From positions 1 to 64,000 of the forward strand of contig JAIQFV010000015.1 of assembly GCA_020073085.1 (NCBI GenBank): a DNA stretch of 64,000 nucleotides, in the 5' to 3' direction. This document shows positions 1 to 9,330 of the stretch, piece after piece. How positions within the stretch are numbered: position 1 is the stretch's first letter; each line of letters opens with the position of its first letter. A model generated the notes under the pieces. It was not told the DNA's origin. It saw only the letters and a list, made by a program, of their open reading frames with translations, and made no database searches. The stretch is from Terriglobia bacterium. GTDB lineage: Bacteria; Acidobacteriota; Terriglobia; JAIQFV01. A program made the translations under genes and the position numbers.

Positions 1-361
1 CCTCCTGCCCGGCAATGTACTTCAACAGGGCCGGCACGCATGACTCACTGACACTGAAAGCTGCGTACCCCTCCTGCCAAGCGAACTGCCGCCGTTCTGG
101 CCATTCTTCGTGAACCCACCCGGTCGAGTTGGACTTCAGTTTTTCGACTACTTTCGCAATGGAATGCACGGCGCGGAGCTTGACCAAACCGTGCACGTGA
201 TCCGCGGGACCATTGAGGGCCAGCGGGGCTGCGCCTAGGTGATTGAGAATGCCCCCTAAATAAGGATAGAGTCGTGAACGTAGGTCGGCATCGAGCAGGG
301 GAAGGCGGTCTTTGGTGCTGAAGATCATGTGAACGAGAAGGTTCGTGAAGGTGTGGCCCAT
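1..361 (-). CDS. REP-associated tyrosine transposase (IS200/IS605 TnpA-like), 3' end outside the window
   Basis: The reverse strand reads from an ATG at 361 into the window edge without a stop, giving about 120 residues that start MGHTFTNLLVHMIFSTKDR. The HUH motif is visible as ADHVHGLVKL, and the last residues in the window, LLKYIAGQE, match the helix that carries the nucleophilic tyrosine in this family. Members of the Y1 transposase family cut and rejoin single-stranded DNA at hairpins; the REP-associated (RAYT) branch is single-copy and linked to genomic REP palindromes. REP-like palindromes are present from about 513 onwards and again at 8.5-11.7 kb, which supports the RAYT reading. The start has no strong ribosome binding site but the family normally begins close to this residue. 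Whether the C-terminus is intact cannot be seen. Confidence 0.85.
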   Translation of the reverse strand, partial: MGHTFTNLLVHMIFSTKDRLPLLDADLRSRLYPYLGGILNHLGAAPLALNGPADHVHGLVKLRAVHSIAKVVEKLKSNSTGWVHEEWPERRQFAWQEGYAAFSVSESCVPALLKYIAGQE

Positions 362-1083
362 GAGGTAATCTCCATCCCCGCAGATCGGGACCGGGGGAAG
401 GTAAGGGGGGTATGAAGAGGATACACCGGGGAGATGAAATTAGCAGGAAATTATTTAGCGTCTGTTGGAGGATTCTTTCGCCGGGGCTCTTACTATTTAT
501 CTCATGGCTACCCCACCCTCGCTCCCCCCCGCGAAGAGCGCGGGACCGAGCTCGGGTGGGGCACTCTGGATGCCCTCCGGGCATAAAAGGTATTCATGAA
601 CCCTCCCGCATTCACTCCGGAATTCAGTTTCCATTCCCCCCACTGAATCACATCCAACTCAAATTTCGCATTCCTTCGCTTACAGGATCTCTTCGACTTG
701 GTTTTGTTTCTAAAATCCCTCTCTGTAAAAATTTGTCTCTATGAAATTCAAGAATTCGGCAGGAGTCGTCTATTAAAAATGGAATGAAAGGGTTCAAAAT
801 TAATGTAACGTCCTCTCCTCGTGAACTCCGCGAAAACACCTCCGCGATAAAAATCAATGTCCTATGCGATGACAACTTTTTGCAGGCCGTTTTCGAAAAC
901 TGGAATTCGACTTGCGAATTAGACCCCCGTATCCCTTAAAGCAGAATTCCACTTCCGCAAAGTGGATTTTGTGATTTTGACACTTGCCCCTGATCAGCGG
1001 AGTCGAGATCGGAGGCAAACACTTGTACCTGGGGACTGGAACGGCTGACACTTTTCCAGTCTCAATAAAATAAGGAGAAAAAG
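362..1083. other. non-coding gap with one REP-like palindrome; no gene seen
   Basis: No reading frame in this 720-base gap looks like a protein. Bases 513-593 hold a REP-like unit described separately. The rest is relatively AT-rich and shows no convincing RNA gene or terminator. The promoter of the receptor gene at 1084 should lie in its last 150 bases, but I cannot point to clear -35/-10 boxes. Confidence 0.5.
513..593. repeat. REP-like palindromic element, type A
   Basis: The unit reads CCCCACCCTCGCTC at the left, an internal CGCGAAGAGCGCG hairpin, then CTCGGGTGGGG and ends in GCCCTCCGGGC. The same modules (GGGTGGGG / CCCCACCC arms, the CGCG hairpin and a GCCCGGAGGGC end palindrome) recur at 8.53, 8.86, 11.18, 11.31 and 11.52 kb. 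Its closeness to the Y1 transposase gene at 1-361 suggests that it belongs to that enzyme's REP family (inference). Confidence 0.7.
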
Positions 1084-4000
1084 ATGAACCTTGAATTGAA
1101 TTGCAAGAGAGGGATGGTATTTCTTGCCGCGATCCTCTTGTTGGTCAGCACGCTGACGTGGGCTCAGACCAGCAAGGGCACTATCGCCGGTACCATCACC
1201 GACGCCACAGGGGCCTCTGTCCCCGGAGCCACCGTGACGATTGCCGCGACCACGGGTGGAGAGACGCGCACGACCACCACCGATGCTTCGGGCGGATATC
1301 GGTTCGACGCGCTCAATCCCGGCGTATTTTCCATAGCGGTCACCGCGAATGGATTTGCACCCCTGAAGATCGAGAATCTCGAGGTGCGCGCTTCACTCAT
1401 CACCACGGCCAATGGGAAACTCGACGTCAGTGGGGTGACTTCTTCCGTGAACGTGGAGGCCTCCACGGGCACCGAGCTCCAGACCGTCACGGGCGATCTC
1501 AGTCACAGTATCGGGTCTGTCGAGATCACTTCGCTTCCCATTCTCAGCCTGAATCCGATCAGCCTGGTCCTGACCGAGCCGGGGGTCCTGGCTCCCTCCA
1601 GCCGCGAAGATTTCACCAACGGTGTGGGGTTTTCCGTCAACGGCACGCGCCCGCGCTCCAACAACTTTCTGATTGATGGCCAGGAAAACAATGACCAGTC
1701 CATCCAGGGGCAGGCCCTCCAGCCCACCAATCTCGAAGCCGTGGGCGAGGTCGCCATTCTCACCAACGCTTACGGTCCGGAATTTGGACGCGGCGGTGGA
1801 TCGGTCACCAACGTGATTTACAAGGGCGGGACGAACCAGTATCACGGCTCGGCCTGGGACCTGATTCAAAGTTCAGCCCTGCAGGCAATCCCCGCCGATC
1901 AGAAACTCGTGGGAGTGACCCGCAACCCGGTGAGCATCGAGAACACCTTTGGATTCTCTATGGGAGGTCCCATCATTAAGGACAAGCTGTTCGTCTTCGG
2001 GAGCTCACAATGGGATCGCTTCCGCAGTACGGCCAACGATATTACGCTTCGGGTGCCCACCGCGGTCGGCATTGCAACCCTGCAATCCCTTGGCCCCAAT
2101 CCCAATGTCGATTTTCTCATCAACTCCCTCGGGGGACTGCGGGGCACAGGCAATAGTCTCTCGAACATCGCGCTGGGAAATGGCCGTCCGAGTGTCGAAA
2201 CCGGGCTGGTACAACGTTCGGGCCTCGCGCAGTTCGACAATAGTACACAATGGGATGTGCGACTCGACTACCTGCCACGGCAAGTCGATACCTTCACATT
2301 TCGATACGTTTACTCCGCCAATGTATTCGCGCCGGATACTTTTGCAAACCCCGGCACCCTCTCGCCGTTCGACACGCAACAGGGAGGGATCTCTCAAAAC
2401 ATGGGGATCACCTGGACCCATACGCTGTCCGGGCGGGCACTCAACGAGTTTCGCTTCTCTTATGGGCGAATCAGCGCAGCCTTTGATCCAACGGCGGCGA
2501 CTCTTAACAATCCCCTGTCGCAGCTTCCTGGGGTCACGATTTCAGGACTCCTGGTGAGTGGCGACCAGTTCGGACTCACCACCGGCTTTCCGCAGGCGCG
2601 ATTCAAGAATTCCTGGCAGTACCAGGATGCCTACACCTATACCCGCGGCAATCACACCCTTAAAGCCGGGTTTGACATCGACCGCTTCCTCCAAAGGCAG
2701 GATGTTCCGTTCAACTCCCGGGGAACCCTGGACTTTACCGCCGGGGGAGGATTCACGGCCCTGGGTAATTTCATCGACAACTTTACCGGCCAATCCGGCG
2801 CCGCCTCGATTAACTTCGGGAGTCCAACCGTTTACCCCAACCAGACGTTACAAGCCTACTACGTTCAGGACTCGTGGCGCATCAAACCGAATTTCACCTT
2901 CAATTACGGCGTGCGTTACGAGTACTGGGGAACCCCGCTGAATGTTCTTCCCTTCCCGACGGTCGATGGGACCTTCGGACAGGTCGGCACCTTCCCGGTT
3001 GCAGTCAGGCAACAGAAAGACACCAACAACTGGGGACCTCGCATCAGCCTTGCCTACACGCCTCATGTTTGGAAGGGACTGTTCGGGGAAGACAAGACCG
3101 TCATCCGGGCAGGCTACGGTATGTTTTACGACGGCCTGTTCGGCAACATCCTGGTCAATGCAGGAGCCTCGGTCCCCAATGTCCTGGGCGGAACCTTGAC
3201 CGGGCAGGATGGAAGAGGCCTGGCGAATGCTTTCAGCCTGATCCCTGCCGTGACGCCGAGCCTGGATCCATTCTCCACGCAAAGTGCGGTGATCTCGAAC
3301 CTCGTGAACCCGGTCACCCACCAGTGGAATTTCGATATTCAACGGGAGCTGCCCGGCAACTTCATCGTGACGGCAGCCTACGTCGGGACGCGGGGAGAAC
3401 GGCTTTTCGTCAACGACCAGCTCAACCCGGGAATCGATTTCAACCGCATCAATCCCGACCGCGGCTCCATCCAGGTGCGCACCAATGCGGGCGACTCGAT
3501 TTACCATGGCTTCAACCTCAAGGTGGATCGTCGCTTCAGCAAGGGCCTTTTGCTGCGAGGCGCCTACACCTGGTCGCGGCTCATTGACGACGGCTCCGAA
3601 GTATTTGCGACCACGGGCCTGAGTTCATTTCCACAAGACTCGTTTAACCGCAGTGCTGACCGCGGGCTCTCCGCCTTTGACCGCCGACAACGGCTGGTGC
3701 TGTCTTATGTGTACGATCTACCGAGCCTGAAGCGGAATGGTAATTTTGCAGCCTCGGCCGCCAGCTTCGCTTTCCGCGATTGGCAGATTTCGGGAACCAC
3801 CACCTTCCAGGCAGGCGCCCCGAACACCGTTACCCCGGGGTTCGATATCAATGGCGATTTGAACGGAGGCAGTGATCGCCCCGTGCAGGGCAATGTCAGC
3901 GCCCCGCTCACTTCATTCGCCTATGACGGAGTGCAGATCGGCGGAATCCCGGGCGTTTTCTATGATGGCCCCACGTTCAATTCCACAGGCAATCTCGTCC

Positions 4001-4302
4001 AGGTCGATCCAAACTCTGTGCGTTGGCTTATCCAGGGAGCGGGAGTGGGCAATGTGGGCCGGAATACGATCATCTCACCCGGGCGCCAGGATTGGAACTT
4101 TTCGATCGCGCGCCAGTTCAAGATGCCGTCGAAGCATATGGAGGGACAGCACATTGAATTCCGAACCGAGCTCTTCAATGTGTTCAATCACCCCAACCAA
4201 GGCAATCTGTCACTCAACCTGCAGGATCCGAGTTTTGGAAATGCAGATGTCACCCGCTTCGGCGGCCGACAGATTCGCTTCTGGCTGAAGTACGCGTTCT
4301 AG
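1084..4302 (+). CDS. TonB-dependent receptor, Oar-like, with carboxypeptidase-regulatory-like N-terminal domain
   Basis: A 1072-residue outer-membrane protein. Residues 1-28 form a signal peptide (hydrophobic AAILLLVSTLTWAQ). Residues about 30-110 form a carboxypeptidase-regulatory-like beta-sandwich (GTIAGTITDATGASVPGATV). A plug-like region follows, with VNGTRPRSNNFLIDGQENND near residues 185-205, then a long beta-barrel ending in Phe (FWLKYAF), as expected for BAM-inserted proteins. Family knowledge: Oar-like receptors are very numerous in Acidobacteriota and are thought to import polymeric substrates with TonB energy, but the substrate of this one is unknown. The start is supported by AGGAGA about eight bases upstream. 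The gene stands alone and is followed by a strong terminator. Two paralogues lie at 5182 and 12729. Confidence 0.92.
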   Translation: MNLELNCKRGMVFLAAILLLVSTLTWAQTSKGTIAGTITDATGASVPGATVTIAATTGGETRTTTTDASGGYRFDALNPGVFSIAVTANGFAPLKIENLEVRASLITTANGKLDVSGVTSSVNVEASTGTELQTVTGDLSHSIGSVEITSLPILSLNPISLVLTEPGVLAPSSREDFTNGVGFSVNGTRPRSNNFLIDGQENNDQSIQGQALQPTNLEAVGEVAILTNAYGPEFGRGGGSVTNVIYKGGTNQYHGSAWDLIQSSALQAIPADQKLVGVTRNPVSIENTFGFSMGGPIIKDKLFVFGSSQWDRFRSTANDITLRVPTAVGIATLQSLGPNPNVDFLINSLGGLRGTGNSLSNIALGNGRPSVETGLVQRSGLAQFDNSTQWDVRLDYLPRQVDTFTFRYVYSANVFAPDTFANPGTLSPFDTQQGGISQNMGITWTHTLSGRALNEFRFSYGRISAAFDPTAATLNNPLSQLPGVTISGLLVSGDQFGLTTGFPQARFKNSWQYQDAYTYTRGNHTLKAGFDIDRFLQRQDVPFNSRGTLDFTAGGGFTALGNFIDNFTGQSGAASINFGSPTVYPNQTLQAYYVQDSWRIKPNFTFNYGVRYEYWGTPLNVLPFPTVDGTFGQVGTFPVAVRQQKDTNNWGPRISLAYTPHVWKGLFGEDKTVIRAGYGMFYDGLFGNILVNAGASVPNVLGGTLTGQDGRGLANAFSLIPAVTPSLDPFSTQSAVISNLVNPVTHQWNFDIQRELPGNFIVTAAYVGTRGERLFVNDQLNPGIDFNRINPDRGSIQVRTNAGDSIYHGFNLKVDRRFSKGLLLRGAYTWSRLIDDGSEVFATTGLSSFPQDSFNRSADRGLSAFDRRQRLVLSYVYDLPSLKRNGNFAASAASFAFRDWQISGTTTFQAGAPNTVTPGFDINGDLNGGSDRPVQGNVSAPLTSFAYDGVQIGGIPGVFYDGPTFNSTGNLVQVDPNSVRWLIQGAGVGNVGRNTIISPGRQDWNFSIARQFKMPSKHMEGQHIEFRTELFNVFNHPNQGNLSLNLQDPSFGNADVTRFGGRQIRFWLKYAF

Positions 4303-4326
4303 GCAAAGTTTACCTGCTCCACTTTC

Positions 4327-4358
4327 GGGGAATCCACCTTGGTGGATTCCCCTTTTTT
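4327..4358 (+). terminator. intrinsic terminator after the first receptor gene
   Basis: A perfect 12-bp stem (GGGGAATCCACC with GGTGGATTCCCC) and a two-base loop is followed by six T residues, 24 bases after the stop codon of the 1084-4302 gene. It marks that gene as monocistronic. Confidence 0.92.
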
Positions 4359-4480
4359 GTTATTGACCCGGTCGACCAGGAATCGGACAAAGGGTATCCA
4401 AATAAGTACTGCCAGATTGACCCGCGGCCTTGATCGCCTGCTCGACGTTACCAGCGAGCATGGGGGACGAATTTAACAGC

Positions 4481-4626
4481 ACCCCGATTCATCGGGGTGG
4501 ACACAAACCAGGGAAAACATACCGAAACCGTTTCAACGGTTTAGCTCTGACGCTTAGCCAAAGGGAATCGACCACGGGCATCCTTGTTGCGAATGGCGCC
4601 AACGAGAGGAAACCGATGAATCGGTT
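4481..4626. repeat. three short perfect hairpins of the T-NN-A family
   Basis: Three small palindromes lie within 146 bases: ACCCCGAT-TC-ATCGGGGT at 4481-4498, AAACCGT-TTCA-ACGGTTT at 4525-4542 and AACCGAT-GA-ATCGGTT at 4611-4626. The arms differ but all end in T and restart in A around a 2-4 base loop. The same design recurs at 19.87-20.37 kb, 22.88-23.03 kb and 26.52 kb. The remainder of the 4359-5181 gap has no gene; its last 200 bases should hold the promoter of the next receptor. Confidence 0.75.
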
Positions 4627-5181
4627 AGAGAGCTGGAATGCGGGGAGAGGTATAGCTTTTTTCTCGCTTAGTGCGATGCCGGGCGCTCTTTTCAACAAGA
4701 GATAACTCGGCCAACCATGCATTGTTTCTAATAAATATGCAGAGGGGACGGAGATCCTTGGAAGTCGCATTGATATTGCCCCGGGCCATAACCCGGCACA
4801 AATTCTCCCGAACCATTCTACGCAAACCCATAACGTTCTACAGAATTATGGAGTATTCTTCCCCCAATCACCCTGACACTTTGCTTCAATTCTAATATAA
4901 GTATAATATTTACAATATTTTACATCCAATCCGAAGGCCACCCTAAGAATGGAATCAAACTTGCGAGATGGAGGCTAGATTTTAGGACCATTGTTCGTAT
5001 TTACCCTCGCCCGTTTGGGACGGGCATCTTAAAAGCTTAAACACATCAACAGGCCGAATCGAAAAGTGGCAGATGAGGGTCAATTCCAAAGTGCGCGGCT
5101 GTTCTTCTCTCTACATGGACAGGACGGGCGGGAGGCTTTTCATTCGGCTCATTTCCAACTTCAACAAGAAGGAGACAACAC

Positions 5182-8100
5182 ATGAAGTTTGCATTTAAAT
5201 CCATGGGACTCGTGATCCTGGTCCTGGCGACCATTGCTCTGATCGCGCTGCCCACGTCAATGAACGCTCAATTGACGCGCGGTACAATCTCGGGAACAGT
5301 CCATGACACCTCAGGGGCTGTCATTCCGGGCGCAACGGTGACCATCACCAATCTCGACACAAACTTTGTCCGTGACGCCATCACAAATGAGGTGGGGTTT
5401 TATCGCGTTACGGCCCTTGAACCCGGCAACTACTCTGTCAAGATCACCAAGGACGGGTTTGAAGGTATTGAGAACCGTTCCCTTGCGGTTCGGTCTACCC
5501 AGGAAGTCACCTATGATGTCGATTTGAAGGTGGCTGCCGCGGGTAACGTCACGGTCGATGTGACAGGCCAGGCGGAAGCGATCAGCTTGAACAAATCGAA
5601 TCCGACGATCGGTCTTACATCCACGTCGCGCCAGGCTGTGGAATTGCCGCTGAGCGCGGGGCGTGACATTAATCAACTTTCATTGCTCTCTCCGAACGTT
5701 TTCACGGCGCCCGGCTCCACGGGAATCTCCGCCAACGGCCAGAGGGCTCGCAACGACAATTTCACTATCGACGGCACCGACAATAACGACATCAGTGTGA
5801 CACTGGCTACGATCCCGGTCGTGGCCGAGAGCGTCTCGGAGTATCAAGTCCAGACCAATGCGTACAATGCGGAGTTTGGGCACAGCACCGGGGCACAGCT
5901 CAATGTGATCACGAAGTCAGGCAGCAACACTCTTCACGGGGAAGGCTGGGAGTACTATCGCGACAACGCCTTGAACGCGCTATCCCCGGGCGAAAAACGA
6001 AATGGATTGACCGATCCGGCGCGCTTCGACCGACATCAGGTGGGGTTCGATGTCGGAGGACCGATCAAGAAGGACAGGACTTTCTTCTTCTTCTTGATGC
6101 AATGGGATCGCCTTCGTTCCGCAGGGGCACCCGGCACTTCGGCGACCATTCCTACGCCTGCTGGATTTGCGCTGCTGAACACTGTGCCATTGCGTCCGCT
6201 GGCCGGCACTGTGCCTGCCCAAACGACCGCGAGCCGGCAGGCAGTGTTGGCTTCGATGGGATTCCTGACCAGTGTTTATGCTAAGAACCCGGTTTTTTCC
6301 GCCCTCAAGACAACTCAGATCAATGGGGTGAACATCCCGATCGGGACCATCTCCTTCCCCATCGATCAGCCCAGCAATGTAAGGAACATAACCATTCGCG
6401 TGGATCACCGCATCAGCAACAGGGACACCTTCACGGCACGTTACGTCAACAATAAGGAAGACGATACGAACGTGATCAGCAACCTTCAGTTCGGTTCTCT
6501 CTTTGGAGGAAACCAGAACATTGTGGACCAGAATGGCGCCCTGAGCGAGACTCACATCTTCAGCCCGACGGTCCTCAACGAATTCCGATTCTCGGCCATC
6601 CGGCGAAACCTTGCATTTCCTGAGAACGACCCCAATGATCCTGCGACTGGAATCACGGGATTCTTCTCTATCGGAGGGTTGAGCAATTTCCCGCAAGGGC
6701 GTGTCCAGAACAGCTTCCAGTTCCAGGATATTGTGACCTTTCAAAAGGGCCGGCATTCGATTAAGGTGGGCGCCGATATCCGTCGCGTTCGGCTGTTCAA
6801 CCTGGCGGCTTTTGACTCCAAGGGAACGTTCAGCTTTAACAACCTGCAGGATTTCATGAACAACAACGCCAACTTCTTCCAACAGGCGCTGCAGACGGCA
6901 ACCTTCGACGCGCGCCAAACGAATCAGGCCTACTTTGCTCAGGACGACTTCAAAGTCACTCCGAATCTGACCTTGAATTTAGGCGTCCGATACGAGTACT
7001 CCAGCGTTCCGTTTGGCTTTTTTGGCGCCACCGACCCGCAGTCGTTGGCCGCCTTGGTTCCGGGACCCACACAGCCGGATAAGAACAACTGGGCACCTCG
7101 GTTTGGTTTTGCTTATAGTCCCCATGGCGGACCCGGGTTCCTGGGCCGTCTCGTGGGAGACGGGAAGACAGTGTTCCGCGGTGGGTTCGGGATGGCGTAC
7201 GACATCTTGTTTTACAACATCCTGACTGTTGACGCTTCAAACTTCCCGCGCGTTGTGGTCCCGCGCATCAACAATGCCCCTGACGTGTTCCCCAATCTGC
7301 TCCCCGTGAGCGGATCGGCAGTCTTTAATCCCCTGGCCACCTTCGTGAACACGCCGCCTGATGCCCGGACGCCTTATGCCGAGCTTTACAGCTTTGGCAT
7401 TCAACGGGAGCTTGGCCGGAATTTCGTCCTGGAGGTGGGTTACACGGGCAGCCGTGCCATCAACCAGATCAACCAGGGCGAGCTCAATCCGGCGGTCCTG
7501 ACTTCCACGCAGATCGCAACGGTCCAAGCATTCGTGACTGCGAACCCGGACAAGCCGGTCCCCTCCAGCCTGATTCCCAGCACGCAGAACCGTCGTCTCC
7601 TCCCGCAATTTGGTTCGCGTGTCACCATTGCAACCACGGCGATGGCCTCCTATAACGCGGGGTACTGGTCGTTAAACAAGAAGTTTTCGAATGGATTGCA
7701 GTTCGGGACTTCGTATACCTGGAGTCACAACATCAGCAACAACGATGAATCTCTCGGCGTGGCCGCGATCACCGCAGGCTCTCCTCAGGTACCCCAGGAT
7801 TATTTGAACTATGGAGCGGAGAAGAGCACGTCGGTCTTCGATCGGACGCAGCGGTTCGTGGTCAATTACATCTACGAGATCCCGTGGTTAAAGACGGGCT
7901 GGGCACAAAGTTGGGTAGCCCGGCAGGCCTTCAGTGGTTGGGAACTCTCCGGCGTCGATTCGTTCCAATCGGGACAACCCTTCAGTATTCTGACGGGTGT
8001 CGACACCAACGGCAATGGCGCCGGTGGTGATCGACCGAATTTCAACCCCGGGGGATCGCTCTCGCTGGACCCGGTGACTGGCAACCTCCGCTCGTTTACC

Positions 8101-8415
8101 TCTTCCCGTTTGACAGGACCATTTGTAGTCCCGGTAGTATCAAGCGGACTGCCTGTGGCTAGCTCGTTGGGTAACGGCAACCTGGGAAAGAATACTCTGC
8201 GTGGCCCGGGATTTGCCAACTTCAACCTCAGTCTTGGGAAAGCCTTCAAATTCGCCGAGCGATATGAACTCAGGGTTCGTCTGGATATGCTGAACGCATT
8301 CAACAACCGCTCTTGGGGAAATCCCACCAATAGTATGGCGAGCCCCAACTTCGGCTTGAACCTGAACAACCCGACCCCGCGCACGATGACCTTGGGGGCA
8401 AAGTTCAGCTTCTAA
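5182..8415 (+). CDS. TonB-dependent receptor, Oar-like, with carboxypeptidase-regulatory-like N-terminal domain
   Basis: A 1077-residue paralogue of the 1084 product. It has a signal peptide (residues 1-30, hydrophobic stretch LVILVLATIALIALP, probable cleavage after MNA), a carboxypeptidase-regulatory-like domain at about 34-115 (GTISGTVHDTSGAVIPGATV), a plug with DNFTIDGTDNNDISV near residue 195, and a barrel ending in TLGAKFSF with terminal Phe. A strong ribosome binding site (AGAAGGAGA) lies ahead of the ATG. Role by family: TonB-dependent uptake across the outer membrane, substrate unknown. Single gene closed by a terminator at 8466-8506. Confidence 0.92.
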   Translation: MKFAFKSMGLVILVLATIALIALPTSMNAQLTRGTISGTVHDTSGAVIPGATVTITNLDTNFVRDAITNEVGFYRVTALEPGNYSVKITKDGFEGIENRSLAVRSTQEVTYDVDLKVAAAGNVTVDVTGQAEAISLNKSNPTIGLTSTSRQAVELPLSAGRDINQLSLLSPNVFTAPGSTGISANGQRARNDNFTIDGTDNNDISVTLATIPVVAESVSEYQVQTNAYNAEFGHSTGAQLNVITKSGSNTLHGEGWEYYRDNALNALSPGEKRNGLTDPARFDRHQVGFDVGGPIKKDRTFFFFLMQWDRLRSAGAPGTSATIPTPAGFALLNTVPLRPLAGTVPAQTTASRQAVLASMGFLTSVYAKNPVFSALKTTQINGVNIPIGTISFPIDQPSNVRNITIRVDHRISNRDTFTARYVNNKEDDTNVISNLQFGSLFGGNQNIVDQNGALSETHIFSPTVLNEFRFSAIRRNLAFPENDPNDPATGITGFFSIGGLSNFPQGRVQNSFQFQDIVTFQKGRHSIKVGADIRRVRLFNLAAFDSKGTFSFNNLQDFMNNNANFFQQALQTATFDARQTNQAYFAQDDFKVTPNLTLNLGVRYEYSSVPFGFFGATDPQSLAALVPGPTQPDKNNWAPRFGFAYSPHGGPGFLGRLVGDGKTVFRGGFGMAYDILFYNILTVDASNFPRVVVPRINNAPDVFPNLLPVSGSAVFNPLATFVNTPPDARTPYAELYSFGIQRELGRNFVLEVGYTGSRAINQINQGELNPAVLTSTQIATVQAFVTANPDKPVPSSLIPSTQNRRLLPQFGSRVTIATTAMASYNAGYWSLNKKFSNGLQFGTSYTWSHNISNNDESLGVAAITAGSPQVPQDYLNYGAEKSTSVFDRTQRFVVNYIYEIPWLKTGWAQSWVARQAFSGWELSGVDSFQSGQPFSILTGVDTNGNGAGGDRPNFNPGGSLSLDPVTGNLRSFTSSRLTGPFVVPVVSSGLPVASSLGNGNLGKNTLRGPGFANFNLSLGKAFKFAERYELRVRLDMLNAFNNRSWGNPTNSMASPNFGLNLNNPTPRTMTLGAKFSF

Positions 8416-8465
8416 GAGGAGACTATTAAATAGACGAACTGAAGAAGTTTTCCTGAAGTTTTTAT

Positions 8466-8506
8466 GGCGCCCCGAGTCATGATTCAGATTCGGGGCGCCT
8501 TTTTTT
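8466..8506 (+). terminator. intrinsic terminator after the second receptor gene
   Basis: A GC-rich stem GGCGCCCCGA pairs with TCGGGGCGCC across a loop of about 14 bases and is followed by seven T residues. It lies 50 bases after the stop codon of the 5182-8415 gene. Confidence 0.9.
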
Positions 8507-8531
8507 GTCCGTGATCTTGCCCGCGCCATCC

Positions 8532-8652
8532 GATTAGGCCCGGAGGGCCGAAAGAGTGTAGCCCCACCTGATGCTCCGTTCCGCGCTCTTTGCGGGACCG
8601 AGCGAGGGTGGGGTAGTGATGAGAGAAATTGTAAGAGCCCCGCTTGCGGGGC
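8532..8652. repeat. REP-like palindromic element, type A
   Basis: The order is GGCCCGGAGGGCC palindrome, a TAGCCCCACC arm, a CGCGCTCTTTGCGGG hairpin, CGAGGGTGGGGTA, then an AGCCCCGCTTGCGGGGCGAAAG hairpin whose stem is GCCCCGC/GCGGGGC. A nearly identical ordered copy lies at 11297-11436 on the same strand, and an inverted copy at 11521-11661. Confidence 0.8.
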
Positions 8653-8854
8653 GAAAGACTCCCCTTACGTTCAAAGGATCGCGCTGTTCCAGTCTAACGA
8701 TTACGGCATCAGGAGGGTGAGACGAGTCGTGAATCAGACCGGAACTGAGGCAATGTCTCAACTCATCCGGATTTATTCAGCACGGAAAAATGGAGGGACG
8801 CTGATCTATGTTTCTGTCGGCCCTACGGGCCTCCTGGATTATTATTGATAGGCC

Positions 8855-9015
8855 TGTACACCCCGCCCTCGCCCCGCAAAAAGAAAAGGCGCGGGGCTCA
8901 GACGGGGCTACATTCTGACGGCCCTCCGGGCCTAAACCAGACGGGGCTACATTCTGACGCCCCTCCGGGCCTAAACCAGACGGGGCTACATTCTGACGGC
9001 CCTCCGGGCCTAAGC
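8855..9015. repeat. type A REP-like element ending in three 39-bp tandem copies
   Basis: An inverted type A unit (ACCCCGCCCTCGCCCCGC, then GCGCGGGGC) begins at 8855. From 8899 to 9015 its distal module, GACGGGGCTACATTCTGACG followed by the CCCTCCGGGCC palindrome, is repeated three times head to tail with a period of exactly 39 bases (8899, 8938, 8977) and only a few substitutions. 9016-9330 carries further degenerate palindrome pieces (GCCCTTCGGGCCC near 9073) and no gene. Confidence 0.85.
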
Positions 9016-9330
9016 GGTGGTCCCGCCGTGGCGGATCTTCGACAGGTGGGGCAATGCACCGCAGCGCGGAAGCCCTTCGGGCCCAATCGAAAGCGACTTC
9101 TCTCTTTCGACCCTGATTTCTGTCCATAACGGGATTCTAATCTTCCCCCGGCTTCCTTCACGGCCATTAACTTCGGGATCCGGGTTGAACACCCCCTCAC
9201 CCTTTTGCCGTCCAGGGGGACGATCCTCCTGTAACCGCCACCCCTGAATCAGCGTCCGTTGGGATTGAGAGACGTTCTTTGACACGAAGGGCTTCTTTTT
9301 CATTTTGAAACTTGATACTGTAGCGGCGGC

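Noticed and set aside
45-584. 179-codon minus-strand frame
   Set aside because: It overlaps the transposase gene in another frame and has no protein-like composition; the transposase frame with its HUH motif explains the region.
1393-1869. long antisense frames inside the first receptor gene
   Set aside because: They mirror high-GC coding sequence on the other strand and have no start signals; same for 2848-3507.
5980-6918. 312-codon antisense frame in the second receptor gene
   Set aside because: Shadow of the receptor reading frame, no domain and no ribosome binding site.
8777-9127. frames with a repeated GLGPEGRQNVAPS peptide
   Set aside because: The periodic peptide is only a translation of the 39-bp triplicated palindrome module.
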